DNA from: Trigonopsis variabilis
Taxonomy: Eukaryota > Ascomycota > Trigonopsidomycetes > Trigonopsidales > Trigonopsidaceae
DNA: 64,000 nucleotides
Direction: 5' to 3'
Assembly: GCA_003707065.3 (NCBI GenBank)
Contig: PPXM03000009.1
Coordinates: 62,001-126,000 of the forward strand
The stretch's first letter is position 1, and each line of letters opens with the position of its first letter. The notes under the pieces are model-generated. The model ran no database searches. It was not told the DNA's origin and was given only the letters and a program-made list of their open reading frames with translations. The translations under genes were made by a program, and so were the position numbers. Shown here one piece after another: positions 23,136 through 33,254 of the stretch.

Positions 23136-24227
23136 ATGCTACACAATCATCTATTTACGGATAGAGTTTGGCACGCTCCCTGGGCTCGCATAGGCTTTTT
23201 AGTCTCTCCCAGCTACACCAAGGCAACCATCTCACCGACCGCGCATAGGTACGCTTCCATGAGCAAAGCTCAAAACCCCAAAGCGCTTTTGACCACTCTT
23301 CATGGGGATACTCTTCATCGACAGAGTGTACCAGGGAGTGAAGATAATGAACTGCTAGCTGATAATGATGGGTCCACTTCTAAGAGTCGGCCAGGCCAAG
23401 ACGATGAGACCAAGGTATACGGCTGGATCATGGAATTTATGTATGGAACGAATCGGGAGCAAGCATTATTGGAGCTAGGCAAGAAAAGAGAACAGTTTGA
23501 AGATTTGGCATTGATTCTTTGGAACGCTTTTGGAGTCATGAGTGCTTTACTACAAGAAATCATCGATATCTATCCTACGCTCAGTCCGCCCACTCTTACC
23601 GCATCGACATCGAATCGCGTCTGCAATGCTTTGGCCTTGCTTCAATGTGTGGCCTCTCATCCTGAAACAAAGACTCACTTTCTCAACGCCCAGATTCCTC
23701 TCTTTCTCTATCCCTTTCTCAGCACCACCTCCAAGTCTCGACCGTTTGAATATTTGAGATTGACCAGTCTAGGCGTTATCGGTGCCCTGGTTAAAAATGA
23801 TAGCACAAAAGTCATCAACTTCTTATTGTCTACCGAGATTATTCCCTTGTGTCTTCGGATCATGGAAAGCGGCTCAGAACTAAGTAAAACGGTAGCCATT
23901 TTCATCGTCCAGAAGATCCTTCTTGATGATGTCGGCTTGGCTTACGTTTGCCAGACTTATGAACGGTTCTACGCTGTTGGATCTGTGTTGGCAACTATGG
24001 TCAACCAGCTAGTCGACCAGCAGGCCGTTCGGCTACTAAAACATGTCGTCCGTTGTTATCTTCGACTTTCGGACAACCCTCGGGCCAGAGAGGCCCTTCG
24101 TCAATGTCTTCCAGAACCTCTCAGAGATGCCACGTTTAGCCACGCCCTAAAGGATGACCAGGCCACAAAGCGCTGCCTAGCACAATTACTCGTCAATCTA
24201 TCCGATACCTTTGAAGATGTACGCTAA
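23136..24227 (+). CDS. CAF40: Caf40/Rcd1 (CNOT9), CCR4-NOT complex subunit
   Basis: A conserved armadillo-repeat subunit of the CCR4-NOT deadenylase complex, which shortens mRNA tails and represses translation. The conserved domain runs from [22 protein letters not shown] to about [22 protein letters not shown]. It includes [20 protein letters not shown] and [16 protein letters not shown], near-invariant from yeast to man. There is no intron in the coding frame. The first in-frame ATG is 23136, giving about 363 residues. A later ATG at 23259 (MSKAQNPKA) gives 322 residues and may be the true start, because the intervening 41 residues show no family similarity. The protein lacks the poly-Gln N-terminus of yeast Caf40. 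Confidence 0.93.
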   Translation: MLHNHLFTDRVWHAPWARIGFLVSPSYTKATISPTAHRYASMSKAQNPKALLTTLHGDTLHRQSVPGSEDNELLADNDGSTSKSRPGQDDETKVYGWIMEFMYGTNREQALLELGKKREQFEDLALILWNAFGVMSALLQEIIDIYPTLSPPTLTASTSNRVCNALALLQCVASHPETKTHFLNAQIPLFLYPFLSTTSKSRPFEYLRLTSLGVIGALVKNDSTKVINFLLSTEIIPLCLRIMESGSELSKTVAIFIVQKILLDDVGLAYVCQTYERFYAVGSVLATMVNQLVDQQAVRLLKHVVRCYLRLSDNPRAREALRQCLPEPLRDATFSHALKDDQATKRCLAQLLVNLSDTFEDVR

Positions 24228-24398
24228 TAATTCCGCTTGTATATGTTTTATGTAGCCAGAGATAACGTGCATACAACACGCGGGCTTGGGGCGCGGCGCT
24301 TCAACCCCGCTGGTATTCTGCTTTATAACGCGCTCGTTGTGAAATGCTACCATTTATATCTCGGCAACCCTATATTAAACTCTATTAAAAAAACACTT

Positions 24399-25121
24399 TT
24401 ATTGCTCCCCGACCAGCCGGCGCAGTCTACTGATCTCCTTTTCTAGTTCCTCGTTCTTTTGGCGCAGCTGTGTAACCTCACCCTCCAGTTCATCCATCCT
24501 CTCCATCTTGCGGGCTCGAGACCTGCGAGCTGCTTCAGTGTTTCTAGCTCTTTTAAGCGCAACCGGATCCTTATCATCAAACACAATATTAGGCAGCTGC
24601 GCTGTTCGCGGCCGCTTTGTATATCCCGAAGATCTCTTTCTCTTCAAAGGAACAGGAGCATCCATGTAAGGAGTCACTGGAGAATTAAACTCGGATCGTG
24701 GGCTATTAAGAGAAGAACAAACGCTGAACTCCCGAGACATCTTGGGTTTCTCACTACTTGGTGGAGCACAAGGAGCAGGAAAAGGTAAACCCATACTCAC
24801 AGATGGAGATTCGAGTTTGATGTCTGGTTGAACAAGACATGAGTTTAATTCACTTGGTTGACAAGCATTGAATGTAACGGAAGACTCAAAGAGAGGGTCC
24901 CAAGTATCAGAAGTGCCCAGATCAGCATCGTCAAACATAGGAGAAGACTCTGGTAGAGAAAAGGTGGGAGAAGATTCGGAGATGCCTGACGAACCTGAAT
25001 CGACAAACAACATTGAAGGCGAGACAGTTGCAGGGAGCGAGGGAAGAACGTCTTGCTTGACGCCTAGGACGTCCTCTCCAGTGAGGACGCCATCAAAAGA
25101 AAACGACCAATCAACAGACAT
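24399..25121 (-). CDS. GCN4: Gcn4/CpcA-type bZIP transcription factor
   Basis: Master activator of amino-acid biosynthesis genes under starvation. Single exon, 240 residues. The last 56 residues are a bZIP almost identical to yeast Gcn4: basic region RARNTEAARRSRARK, then a leucine zipper ending RRLVGEQ. The middle is acidic with Ser/Pro-rich activation segments (DTWDPLFESS). KRKRSSGYTKRPRT before the bZIP is a likely nuclear signal. The upstream minus-strand region carries five short ORFs and a perfect ATGAGTCAT site, as expected for a gene controlled by translation and autoregulation (listed separately). The position near WHI2 is tandem on the same strand. Confidence 0.93.
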   Translation of the reverse strand: MSVDWSFSFDGVLTGEDVLGVKQDVLPSLPATVSPSMLFVDSGSSGISESSPTFSLPESSPMFDDADLGTSDTWDPLFESSVTFNACQPSELNSCLVQPDIKLESPSVSMGLPFPAPCAPPSSEKPKMSREFSVCSSLNSPRSEFNSPVTPYMDAPVPLKRKRSSGYTKRPRTAQLPNIVFDDKDPVALKRARNTEAARRSRARKMERMDELEGEVTQLRQKNEELEKEISRLRRLVGEQ

Positions 25122-25169
25122 AATATTCAGGATAAGTTATTTTATATTAAAAAAAGGGTTTCAAGTTTC

Positions 25170-25464
25170 TTAGGGATAACAACAGCTAGGGTAGATAGAG
25201 CTTATCATTTTGTCGCGTAGCACCACACAATCGGTGACTATTATATTTCTCGCATTTTATATGATTTTGTTAAAATTCCTTCTTTAGAAGCAAAGACCAA
25301 TTGGGATCTTTAGGCAGACATTGTGGATGATGTTATTATCCAAAATAGTTCGTTTTAAAGGTCCCACAGTATTTGAAAAAAGTTTTTGTTATGCTAGTTA
25401 CCCGATGGCCGGGCTGATTTAAATACATTTCTCAGCAATCGTTACCCGGCCTGATATGAGTCAT
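25170..25464 (-). promoter_or_regulatory. Cluster of five upstream ORFs before GCN4
   Basis: Reading toward GCN4 on the minus strand, ATGs lie at 25464 (MTHIRPGNDC, stop 25432), 25428 (30 codons, stop 25336), 25321 (MSA, stop 25310), 25255 (MREI, stop 25241) and 25208 (MISSIYPSCCYP, stop 25170). All end before the main ATG at 25121. Two are ultrashort, as in yeast GCN4 uORF1 and uORF4. In this family such uORFs hold translation low until eIF2alpha phosphorylation lets ribosomes bypass the inhibitory ones. Transcript boundaries are not visible. A TATA-like box at 25519-25525 would put all five in the leader, while one at 25256-25262 would exclude most of them. Confidence 0.65.
25456..25464. 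promoter_or_regulatory. Gcn4-binding palindrome (GCRE) ATGAGTCAT
   Basis: An exact match to the ideal Gcn4 site ATGA(C/G)TCAT, 335 bp upstream of the GCN4 start codon. Autoregulation through such sites is known for the Aspergillus homologue cpcA. The same bases supply the ATG of the most upstream short ORF. Confidence 0.7.
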
Positions 25465-25870
25465 TTCACCCGCCGAATTGGGTCGCCCGGCTACAGACGG
25501 ACGATGAATTGACTGCTGTTTTATAGTCTGGTATGCAAATTGATTTTACTCTACGGCTCAGTTATTGTCAATCAATACATTCACCGAAAATACTCACATT
25601 AAATGCAAATTTAAGCCCAGAATTCCCTTATCAGAGTTCGGCGCTCGCGTGTCGGTATGGCAACCTATCCGTTCTAGGCCTGAATGTATCGGCTCTGCAA
25701 CAAAAGAGGAAAGGGGAATCGACTCCTTCCAAGAACGGTGGGCAACTATCAACGAGAGGCTCCATCGTGGAGAAGAAATCCAGGAGCCCAGCCAAACGTA
25801 ATGATAAGCTTCAAGCCCAAGGTCAATTGTAATTCGATTTGTGGTTATAATAGACGCGTCTGACTTGGCA

Positions 25871-26764
25871 TTAGACGCCGACCACGCTGAGTTCCAAGGT
25901 CCAAACACGACGCACATGGAGAGCCACCGGTTCAGCGCCATTGAGTCCCTTTGCATCGAGATGACGTACATCCCACCAACATTTCCTGGCAGGTTTTCTC
26001 CAAAACAAAAGTAACTTTACTGCCATATTTTCGCCCGCTTCATGAGGATTAGCTTGCTTGAGTTGGGTGAGAGATAATGAAGAGATGACGGCCTTGTTTG
26101 GCTCAAGACTTCGCTGTGCCCAAATGTCTGCGCGAGATAACCCAGATGAACATAACATATTGACCAAATGTTGCTCTGCGCTATCTTCATTCGCACCAGT
26201 ATATTTCAATCCATCGAAAATTTTACCCTCCGCCTCGAGCATCTTCCCGCAGTCCCGCTTCAGCGCCATCATTTCATCGCGCTCTCTAACTCCTGCCTTT
26301 GGAATGACATAATAATCAAGGTCTTCCCTCAGAACAATCAAAGCAGGACGGTTATTAAGAATAGCCTGGATGTTTTGGCCACTCGTATCATACCCATGAG
26401 GAGAAGGTCCATTGCTAGTTGATTCGGATAACGAATCGAGAATCTCATGAGTAGCCGTTGCTGGAACATGAGCAAGGGCCTTTCGAAAGGTGACAATGAT
26501 GTACTCTAAACAGTCCGGGTTGAAATCGACACTAATGACTCCTGTTTGGAAGTTTTGTATCATTCGGCCGTTTTCATCCAAGGCAACACCAGCAGGAAAC
26601 ATTGATAATAGAATACTTTCTGGCAATCTCATCAATTCTTCTCGGGTAAAATGAAATATCCGACCACGGACATTCATCGTGACTTCTTTGTCACTCCAAC
26701 TATCCAACACTGAGGAACTGACATTTGTAGCTTGTGTGATCACATCTGGCGACTGGACCGTCAT
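25871..26764 (-). CDS. WHI2: Whi2-type BTB/POZ phosphatase activator
   Basis: In yeast, Whi2 works with the Psr1/Psr2 phosphatases in the general stress response and in TORC1 restraint at low amino acids. From the ATG at 26764 the protein has 297 residues. The BTB/KCTD-like domain begins at VTMNVRGRIFHFTREELMRLPESIL. The family-specific block PALIVLREDLDYYVIPK follows, then HLVNMLCSSGLS, KLLLFWRKPARKCWW and the diagnostic end LHVRRVWTLELSVVGV. The frame stays open upstream to an acceptor-like TAATTGCAG at 26851, so the real N-terminus may be longer and include a PPPYSPP segment. An upstream exon candidate at 27463-27343 is in phase but would need a 492-nt intron. Confidence 0.9.
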   Translation of the reverse strand: MTVQSPDVITQATNVSSSVLDSWSDKEVTMNVRGRIFHFTREELMRLPESILLSMFPAGVALDENGRMIQNFQTGVISVDFNPDCLEYIIVTFRKALAHVPATATHEILDSLSESTSNGPSPHGYDTSGQNIQAILNNRPALIVLREDLDYYVIPKAGVRERDEMMALKRDCGKMLEAEGKIFDGLKYTGANEDSAEQHLVNMLCSSGLSRADIWAQRSLEPNKAVISSLSLTQLKQANPHEAGENMAVKLLLFWRKPARKCWWDVRHLDAKGLNGAEPVALHVRRVWTLELSVVGV

Positions 26765-27829
26765 TTTAAAAGAACGTAATTCAGTAGAGAGCGGAGGCGA
26801 ATAAGGTGGTGGTAGATCGGACGCAGTCAAGTTGATTGTCAAAAAAAGATCTGCAATTAGTTTGAAATTGGATACTAATTGGGCAAGGCAATCGAATTCT
26901 CGTGGCTAGAGTCAATCTTGTCGTTGAGCTTGCCGTCTTGCTCCTTTTGCCGCTCCTTGTCTCAATCAACGCACCTTGGCCACCTTAGGCAAGATCCTGG
27001 TAGGCTTCAAGTTTTTAGAGCTTGGATCCAATGCCCAGTACTCTGTGTATTAGGCACTTTTTATTCGACTAAGGATTGCCTCTAGTCTTGCTGTCGGGCT
27101 GATTGTTGTCTAGTATGGCAAACAAGCGGTTTCTATAGCAATTTCTCCAACCTGTCAGGAATCACCCACGCCCGCGTACAAGTACTGACTTCTATATTGA
27201 ACGGACCAATTGATATTCGTCTACCAAAGATACGGTAGGCTATGGCTCATATTATCAGTCTAATAATCGCGATTCATATTTCCAAGTTGTTTCCTCCCAT
27301 CTTGCATCGCTTGGAGAACAGGACTTACTTTGAAATACTTACGACCCTGGGAGGTTTCGAGGCTCAAGCGAAAAGAACGAGTGTCCCTCACTGATTCAAA
27401 GCAATCCGGTATAAATGAGCTGGATGAAGTGGAGTAGCCTGAGATGAGGCGATCAGACAACATTCTCGTAGGCAATGTTCTACAATCCCCTCTATAACAA
27501 AGATAAGTAGCTTTTCATAAACGATTTCATCTTGTCTTTTTGGACATACTATTAATCTCAAATAAAAAAATGAGTCTTGGGGTGATATTTTGATGACTCG
27601 AGGTAGATCGCACCCAAGCGTCGGATAATCATTTAAACAAAGAACAGGTCACTTACGGTTACTTTGGGCTTACTTCCAACACTAGCAATCAGGGTCGTGC
27701 GAGGATCCATTAAGACTTAACTTAAAACACCCAAAGATAAGAAACTTTGGGATTATAATACAGGCTACCTAATTCCTAATCCCGTAACATCCTCCTCCCG
27801 ATCGGTCTCCTGGCGTTAGACTCGGGCTC
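26765..27829. other. Intergenic region between WHI2 and SSU72
   Basis: No separate gene is supported. It contains a minus-strand ORF at 27463-27251 with a perfect GTAAGTAT donor. This may be a WHI2 first exon, a small gene or chance. The SSU72 promoter lies at the right end. Confidence 0.5.
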
Positions 27830-28508
27830 ATGTCTGACTCTCAACAGTCTACATCCAGTTCTCTGCGGTTTTGCACAGTATGCGCATCCAATCAGAATAG
27901 GTATTTTTCAACTTTAATGAGCTGTGCTAATCTAGATCCATGGAAGCTCACCGAGTCCTGGCTCAGGCAGGCTTCAACGTCTCGAGCTTTGGTACAGGTT
28001 CGGCAGTTCGATTGCCCGGACCTTCAATTGATAAGCCTAATGTATATAGGTTTGGGACGCCTTATGATGATATCTACAAAGAGCTGGAAGCCCAAAATCC
28101 GGAACTCTATAAATGGAATGGTTTATTGACTATGTTGGATCGGAATAGAAAGATAAAAGTGGCCCCTGAACGATGGCAGGATCAGAAGCAAGTTTTTGAT
28201 ATTATCTTTACGTGCGAGGAGCGATGTTTTGATGCTGTTTGTGAAGGTATTTATCTCTAACATGGAGACCTTACTAACCAAGAGATCTGATTACTCGAGG
28301 AGAAAACCTGAATAGAGCTGTTCATGTCATTAATGTGGATATTATGGATAATCATGAAAGTGCTGTCCTAGGCGGCCAAGGGATCTTGGCCCTGGCTAAG
28401 GCGCTATCGCTTGCTGACAACCTTAACAACGATATCATTTCTATTCTTGCCAAGTGGCAAGTGGAATATCCTAAACTTCCGGCACTTCATACTGTCTGTT
28501 ATTTCTAA
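27830..28508 (+). CDS. SSU72: Ssu72 RNA polymerase II CTD phosphatase
   Basis: A low-molecular-weight-type phosphatase that removes Ser5/Ser7 phosphates from the polymerase II CTD; it is part of the cleavage/polyadenylation factor. There are three exons: 27830-27900, 27936-28246 and 28285-28508, giving 201 residues (yeast 206). The catalytic CX5RS loop CASNQNRSMEAH spans the first intron junction (NQNR/SMEAH). [26 protein letters not shown] and [13 protein letters not shown] are all family hallmarks. The second intron uses the second AG of a TAACCAAGAG acceptor; the first would break the frame. The C-terminus is TVCYF. Confidence 0.95.
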
Positions 28509-28635
28509 TTGTACACTATCAATCATGTCGTTTCTAGGTTGACCTTGGGGGTGCATCGAACGCACAAGACGCGAATGTCTATGTCTATATTATTACATAT
28601 TTGCTTGCTACTTAACTGTCCGTGTCTTTCTTATA

Positions 28636-29864
28636 TCATACACTCTCCTCCCAGTCCTGTCTTCTGACATTAATTCCTTGTGCAGTGCCGAATTGACTTG
28701 CCATCGTAAAGGCATCTCCTGCCGAGCCATTGGCTATCCGCGATGCAACAGCAGCCATATCACCTTCTTCTCCCGTGCCTACCCGCGAGGGAAACCGAAA
28801 CTGGTCTGAATCATCTGGTTCCGGAGAAATATGATGGCTCGAAGAAGGGTAATTTGGGTGTATAACTCGAGAACTATCCACCATATCATTATCACTTACA
28901 ATTTTTTCTCGGTCCCGGAGTTGCTGCATCAATAGTAGAAATTTGCTAGCCCTAAATTTCTCATTCCCATTCAATCGCTCGTAGACTTCGCCCGCGGTCT
29001 TGGCCAAGCCGTCGTCGTTATCATTAGAGAACTGTGAATTATCAAGCTTTGTCTCCTCAAAGGCTAGTACAGCTGGTGCGTCGTATGTTGACCCGTCTCT
29101 TTCAACTTCAATGTCAAGGTTTCCGCTTTGCAGACTAGTTTCATCTTGCGTTGCAAGTGTCTGATGCACGTCAATTTCTTGAGACACGGAATCACTTTCC
29201 ACCTCGACGGAAGCTGTCTGAGCTTCCCGTTCTATGCTATTGTTCTCCTCAACCTCTCTAAACACTCTCTCAAAAGCTTCATCAAAGATCTTATTAAGGT
29301 CTTTTTCATTCGTCAGTAGCTGAGGATCAAGACTCGGCACACCTGTGTTTGCCATTAGCCCACTTGCAAACGCATTATGATGGTATGACGCATCAGGTGT
29401 GTGCATATGTCGAGACATATCTGGTCCGGCAGTCTGAAATTGTTCAAATTGATTGCCCCATTCAATTGCACTTGTCGCACTTCTAGAGTTATGTGCCAAA
29501 TGAGGGTGATGCGACATTCCCTGGGCGAATTCTTCACCCCATTTGGGCTGATTCATCACACCACCATCTAAAGGAGGAGGAGAAAAGTACTGTCGGTCTG
29601 GCGGTGGCGGTCCAAACATAGGCTCTGGGCTCTTGGCCTGAACAAACTCTGAAAATTGAGCATTTGCCGAAGATTCTCTCGACGTTCGAAATCCTTGGCT
29701 CTAAAATGCATCAGCTTGCCCGAAAATCACATACTTACAGATCCAGCTTCCTGAGATCTCGAATATTGTGATCCTCTATGAAGTGAACGATCGGTGCTAG
29801 AATATCGATCTAAAGACTTGAGAGGATTCGAAGGACCGCACGTATCTCCAGAGTTGAAACTCAT
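28636..29864 (-). CDS. PEX20: Pex20 peroxin (PTS2 co-receptor)
   Basis: Pex20 works with Pex7 to bring PTS2-tagged enzymes to the peroxisome and is recycled by ubiquitination. There are two exons, 29864-29739 and 29700-28636, with a 38-nt intron. The protein has 396 residues. The N-terminus MSFNSGDTCGPSNPLK carries the conserved recycling cysteine (Cys9) in CGPSNPL. Two WxxxF docking motifs, WGEEF and WGNQF, bind Pex14/Pex13. A helical segment NKIFDEAFERVFREVEE follows. The C-terminal block from FPSRVGTGEEGDMAAVASRI to the end is the Pex7-binding region. Saccharomyces replaced Pex20 with Pex18/Pex21, so this supports a lineage outside that clade. Confidence 0.93.
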
Positions 29865-31194
29865 GGTTGTTCACTAAACGGCCTTCGTGCAGTTGATAGC
29901 GTCGCTGAAAGTGCGGAGAGCAGAGCGACCGGTAACGATAGATAGATGGATAAAGCGTTACTATCCATCCCATCCCATCCCATCCACTGTCATGCAATAT
30001 GTCTCGCTAGAGATAGAGAAATGAGATGACCATAAAGGGAGGAATAAACTATATTTATACTGGTTATTGTTAAAAAGCATGAGCCTATATCAAACTAAAG
30101 AGTCGAGAGTTCAGAGGCCTGAGTCATGAATGTTGCCTTGGAGATTGCTCGATAATGATGAATATAGGCGGATCTTGTGGAAGAACAACAGATTAATGAA
30201 AGTTCGAATACATGCTATACTCAGATTAGATTGCATGCGTTATTTTTGGAGGATTAAGATCTTCGTATGGATCTTATCGCGCCTGTCTTGGTTGATATAT
30301 CCTAAAGCAGACAATGCCTCAAACTGCTATGTTGATTGGGGCTTAAATTGTAAATGAGTTCAATGACTGGCAAAGTCCAAGATGGCTTCTATATATACTA
30401 TAGATAGAGATGAGTCTGGCAAGTCTAAACTTCAGGTTCTGAACTATGTAGCATATCTCAACTCTAGTGATTTGGATCTTTATAACCATTGCGTGCTCTT
30501 TCAAATTGAGCTCTCTTTTCGTTTTAAGGTTCTACGTCCAGCTTATCTAAACTCTGTATCGACATCCATCACATATAGCGCCTCATGACACCCCTATCCC
30601 AGCGAGCTTAACCGACGTATCCGCTATATAGTCGCCGTACGCGAGTGGTCTGATTATTCTATGCTTTATCTGCCGTGGTATCCCTTGCTTTTCGTAGTCA
30701 CTATATCTCAAAGTTCTCATCGATAGAAACAGGCTTGGCTAGACTGCGTTCAAGCCTTATCAATCAATATTCAGTCCGCTCAAGCGACGCCAACAATAGC
30801 TGTCGTAGCCAATATGCCACGTTAGTGGACGAAGGATGTAAATAATATAATCAAAATACTTGAATTCGCACTTTCAATCCGGGACTTCAATCCTTATCGA
30901 TGAAGCGTTTATGGCAGAGCAGAGAAGGGACGGTACACTGATCGCTGGCAGGGACACTCTAATTATATGAATTCAGTTAGAGCTCCAAAATTACATATCT
31001 TATCGTTGTAATCTGACTAATACATGAGAGACGTGTTGCTAGACTGAATTCTGGCTGATGACTTCGTTGGTGCCTGAGCCAAACATTGATCATCGATACC
31101 GTCTACAGTCATCACAATCCACGTGACCAGAGTCCAACCACCAAGGTCTCCGGTCAAAGTTTTTTTTCTATCTGGGACTTTATATCAAGACAAG
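29865..31194. other. Intergenic region between PEX20 and the Zap1-like gene
   Basis: No gene is supported. Short ORFs lack coding character. An ATCCC-type microsatellite (29965-29986) lies about 100 bp upstream of PEX20. A CTGAGTCAT near-GCRE is at about 30119-30127. Confidence 0.6.
29965..29986. repeat. Pentanucleotide microsatellite (ATCCC)n
   Basis: About four tandem ATCCC units sit upstream of the PEX20 start. On the other strand it reads as GGGAT repeats. Confidence 0.85.
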
Positions 31195-32997
31195 ATGGTC
31201 ATTCGGGCATTTGAAGGGACAGACTACTGCTCTTCATGCTTATCGGTAAGTCAAAATAGGAGCTTAGCTAAGATATAGTGTACATCGTGTGCGGATTGTG
31301 ATAGCTGTCCTCAGAAAAGCGGGAGTGATATGGTGAAAATCGAGGCAAATCAAGAGAATGATGACCTTGTTCAAACGGGATACTGGCCAGGACCTCAAAA
31401 TAAGTTTCAGACAGTCGCTCCATTTGCTGGGCTGCATCAGTTTTGTGACCATCAACATGACAGCTTAGCGGATCAAATAGACTCAGAGACCAGGTCCTCA
31501 AGCCCAGTCTCTCTCTTCAATAGCTCTGTTCCTTCTCCTCAGACCGAAGAACCTTTTGGAAGGCTACCTCAGAATCCAGACCATGCTGATGCACCGTCAT
31601 TATACTGTCATTGGGGTACTGATTGTGACTCTTCGTTTACCACTAGGACTGCTCTGGATGCTCATTTGAGAAATTACCATTTGGCTACAGAGCTGGAACG
31701 GGAGAAAGGGACACCGGACGTAAACTTGGAGACAGTGAGCTGTCAGTGGAGTTCATGTAATGCTATGCTGGACGAGTTTGATGCCTTATTACAACATGTC
31801 AAGAGTCAACATTTGATCGGGCAATGGGACCCTAACTCTAGCAATCAACACCAGCTGCAACAGTCAAGACCAAGAACTGGCCATATTAATAATGTCGCCG
31901 TGTTGCCTGACGGTACAAGATTGGTAACTTCGGAGCCTTCACCTGGCGTTATATCTGAGCAGCACGCATCCAAGCCCCAAAGCAGTATCCTTGATTCCCA
32001 CCCCTTACTTACAGATCAGACACACAATATTCTTGACTCGAACGGAGAGAATGGTTCGAAAATTAACGGGTCTCTAGTCAAAGTTGAGGATATGGTCTCT
32101 CCTGCGTCGGCGGGATCACATGATCCGACTGGTTCCATGACATGTCTTCCTCCTTCGAGTTTTGTCAAGTGCTGTTGGAATGACTGTAATAATAGTTTTC
32201 CTGATGCCAGCTCGTTGGATGTTCATGTCTGGCTTCAGCATATGCTCAATTACTCTCCTTTACACTGCGAATGGGATAACTGCGATTTTCAAACCTTTCA
32301 GTCCAATGGACTGTTTAGCCATATCAAAAAACATGTGAATGATGAAAGCACTGCCCCTGGAGGGCCATCATCGGCTGAACATCATCGATGTCTCTGGGTC
32401 AACGATGACGGAGAAGTATGTAATATGTGTTTTCCTTCAACGCAAGCTTTATCAGAACATGTCGATAGCCTCCATGTGGGATCAAGAAAAAACTCTTATA
32501 CATGCAACTGGTTTGGATGTGAAAGACATGGAAAGCCATTTCAACAACGGCAGAAAGTCATTCGCCATCTTCAGACACACACCAAAAATAAGCCTTTCAA
32601 GTGCGAGGTGTGTGGTTACCGGTTTGCTGAAGAAGCCATTTTACGCCAGCACATGAGGGTTCACTCAGGTGAGAAGCCGTTCGAATGTAAGGTCTGCCAT
32701 AAACGCTTTGCTGCCTCAACTGCTCTGAGCGTCCATATGAGAACCCACACTGGCGAAAAGCCCCTGAGGTGTAAATGGCCCCGGTGCAACAAGTGCTTCA
32801 GCGAGTCGAGTAACTTGGCAAAGCATATGAAGACTCATACCGCGGAAAAGCCCTTCCATTGTCCCGTACAAGGATGCGGTAAATCTTTTGGAAGGAATGA
32901 CCAACTTCAGCGGCATCTGAGACTTCATCGTGATGTGATGGGACCAAAAAACACCTCAACACAGCTTCGAGCGGCCGAAAGTAGCTGCATTCGGTAG
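31195..32997 (+). CDS. Zap1/ZafA-like C2H2 zinc-finger transcription factor
   Basis: Probably the zinc-homeostasis regulator that activates zinc transporters at low zinc. There are two exons, 31195-31245 and 31279-32997, giving 589 residues. The short first exon joins in frame to give an N-terminal cysteine ladder (CSSCLSCTSCADCDSC, residues about 12-27). Paired C2H2-like fingers follow in the first half (CHWGTDC, CQWSSC) and near 280-350 (CCWNDC, CEWDNC). This resembles the zinc-sensing finger pairs of Zap1. The DNA-binding block has a CNWFGC finger, then KPFKCEVCGYRFAEEAILRQ and successive HSGEKPF/HTGEKPL-linked fingers, ending HLRLH. Other multi-finger factors are possible, and the Zap1 assignment rests on the arrangement. 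Confidence 0.75.
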
Positions 32998-33254
32998 TGG
33001 CATGGCGATCGGTAGGCGTGATTGTAAGATAGAGCATAGTTTTGAATGTGAAGGAGGGTTCATATGAGACGTAACTACGTAGACAGAGCACTGAATCCGA
33101 CCTGTACAGGTTGAGTTCAGTGACTGCAGTCGATTGTTGAGACTACTGTAACCGTGTAACAGGTAGTCCTTTCTACTTTTTAGTGAGGAACCCACTAAAC
33201 GGTTGCCACGCTCAAGCGCTCTCTTCACTTCACCTAATATAATACCAAAAGGCA

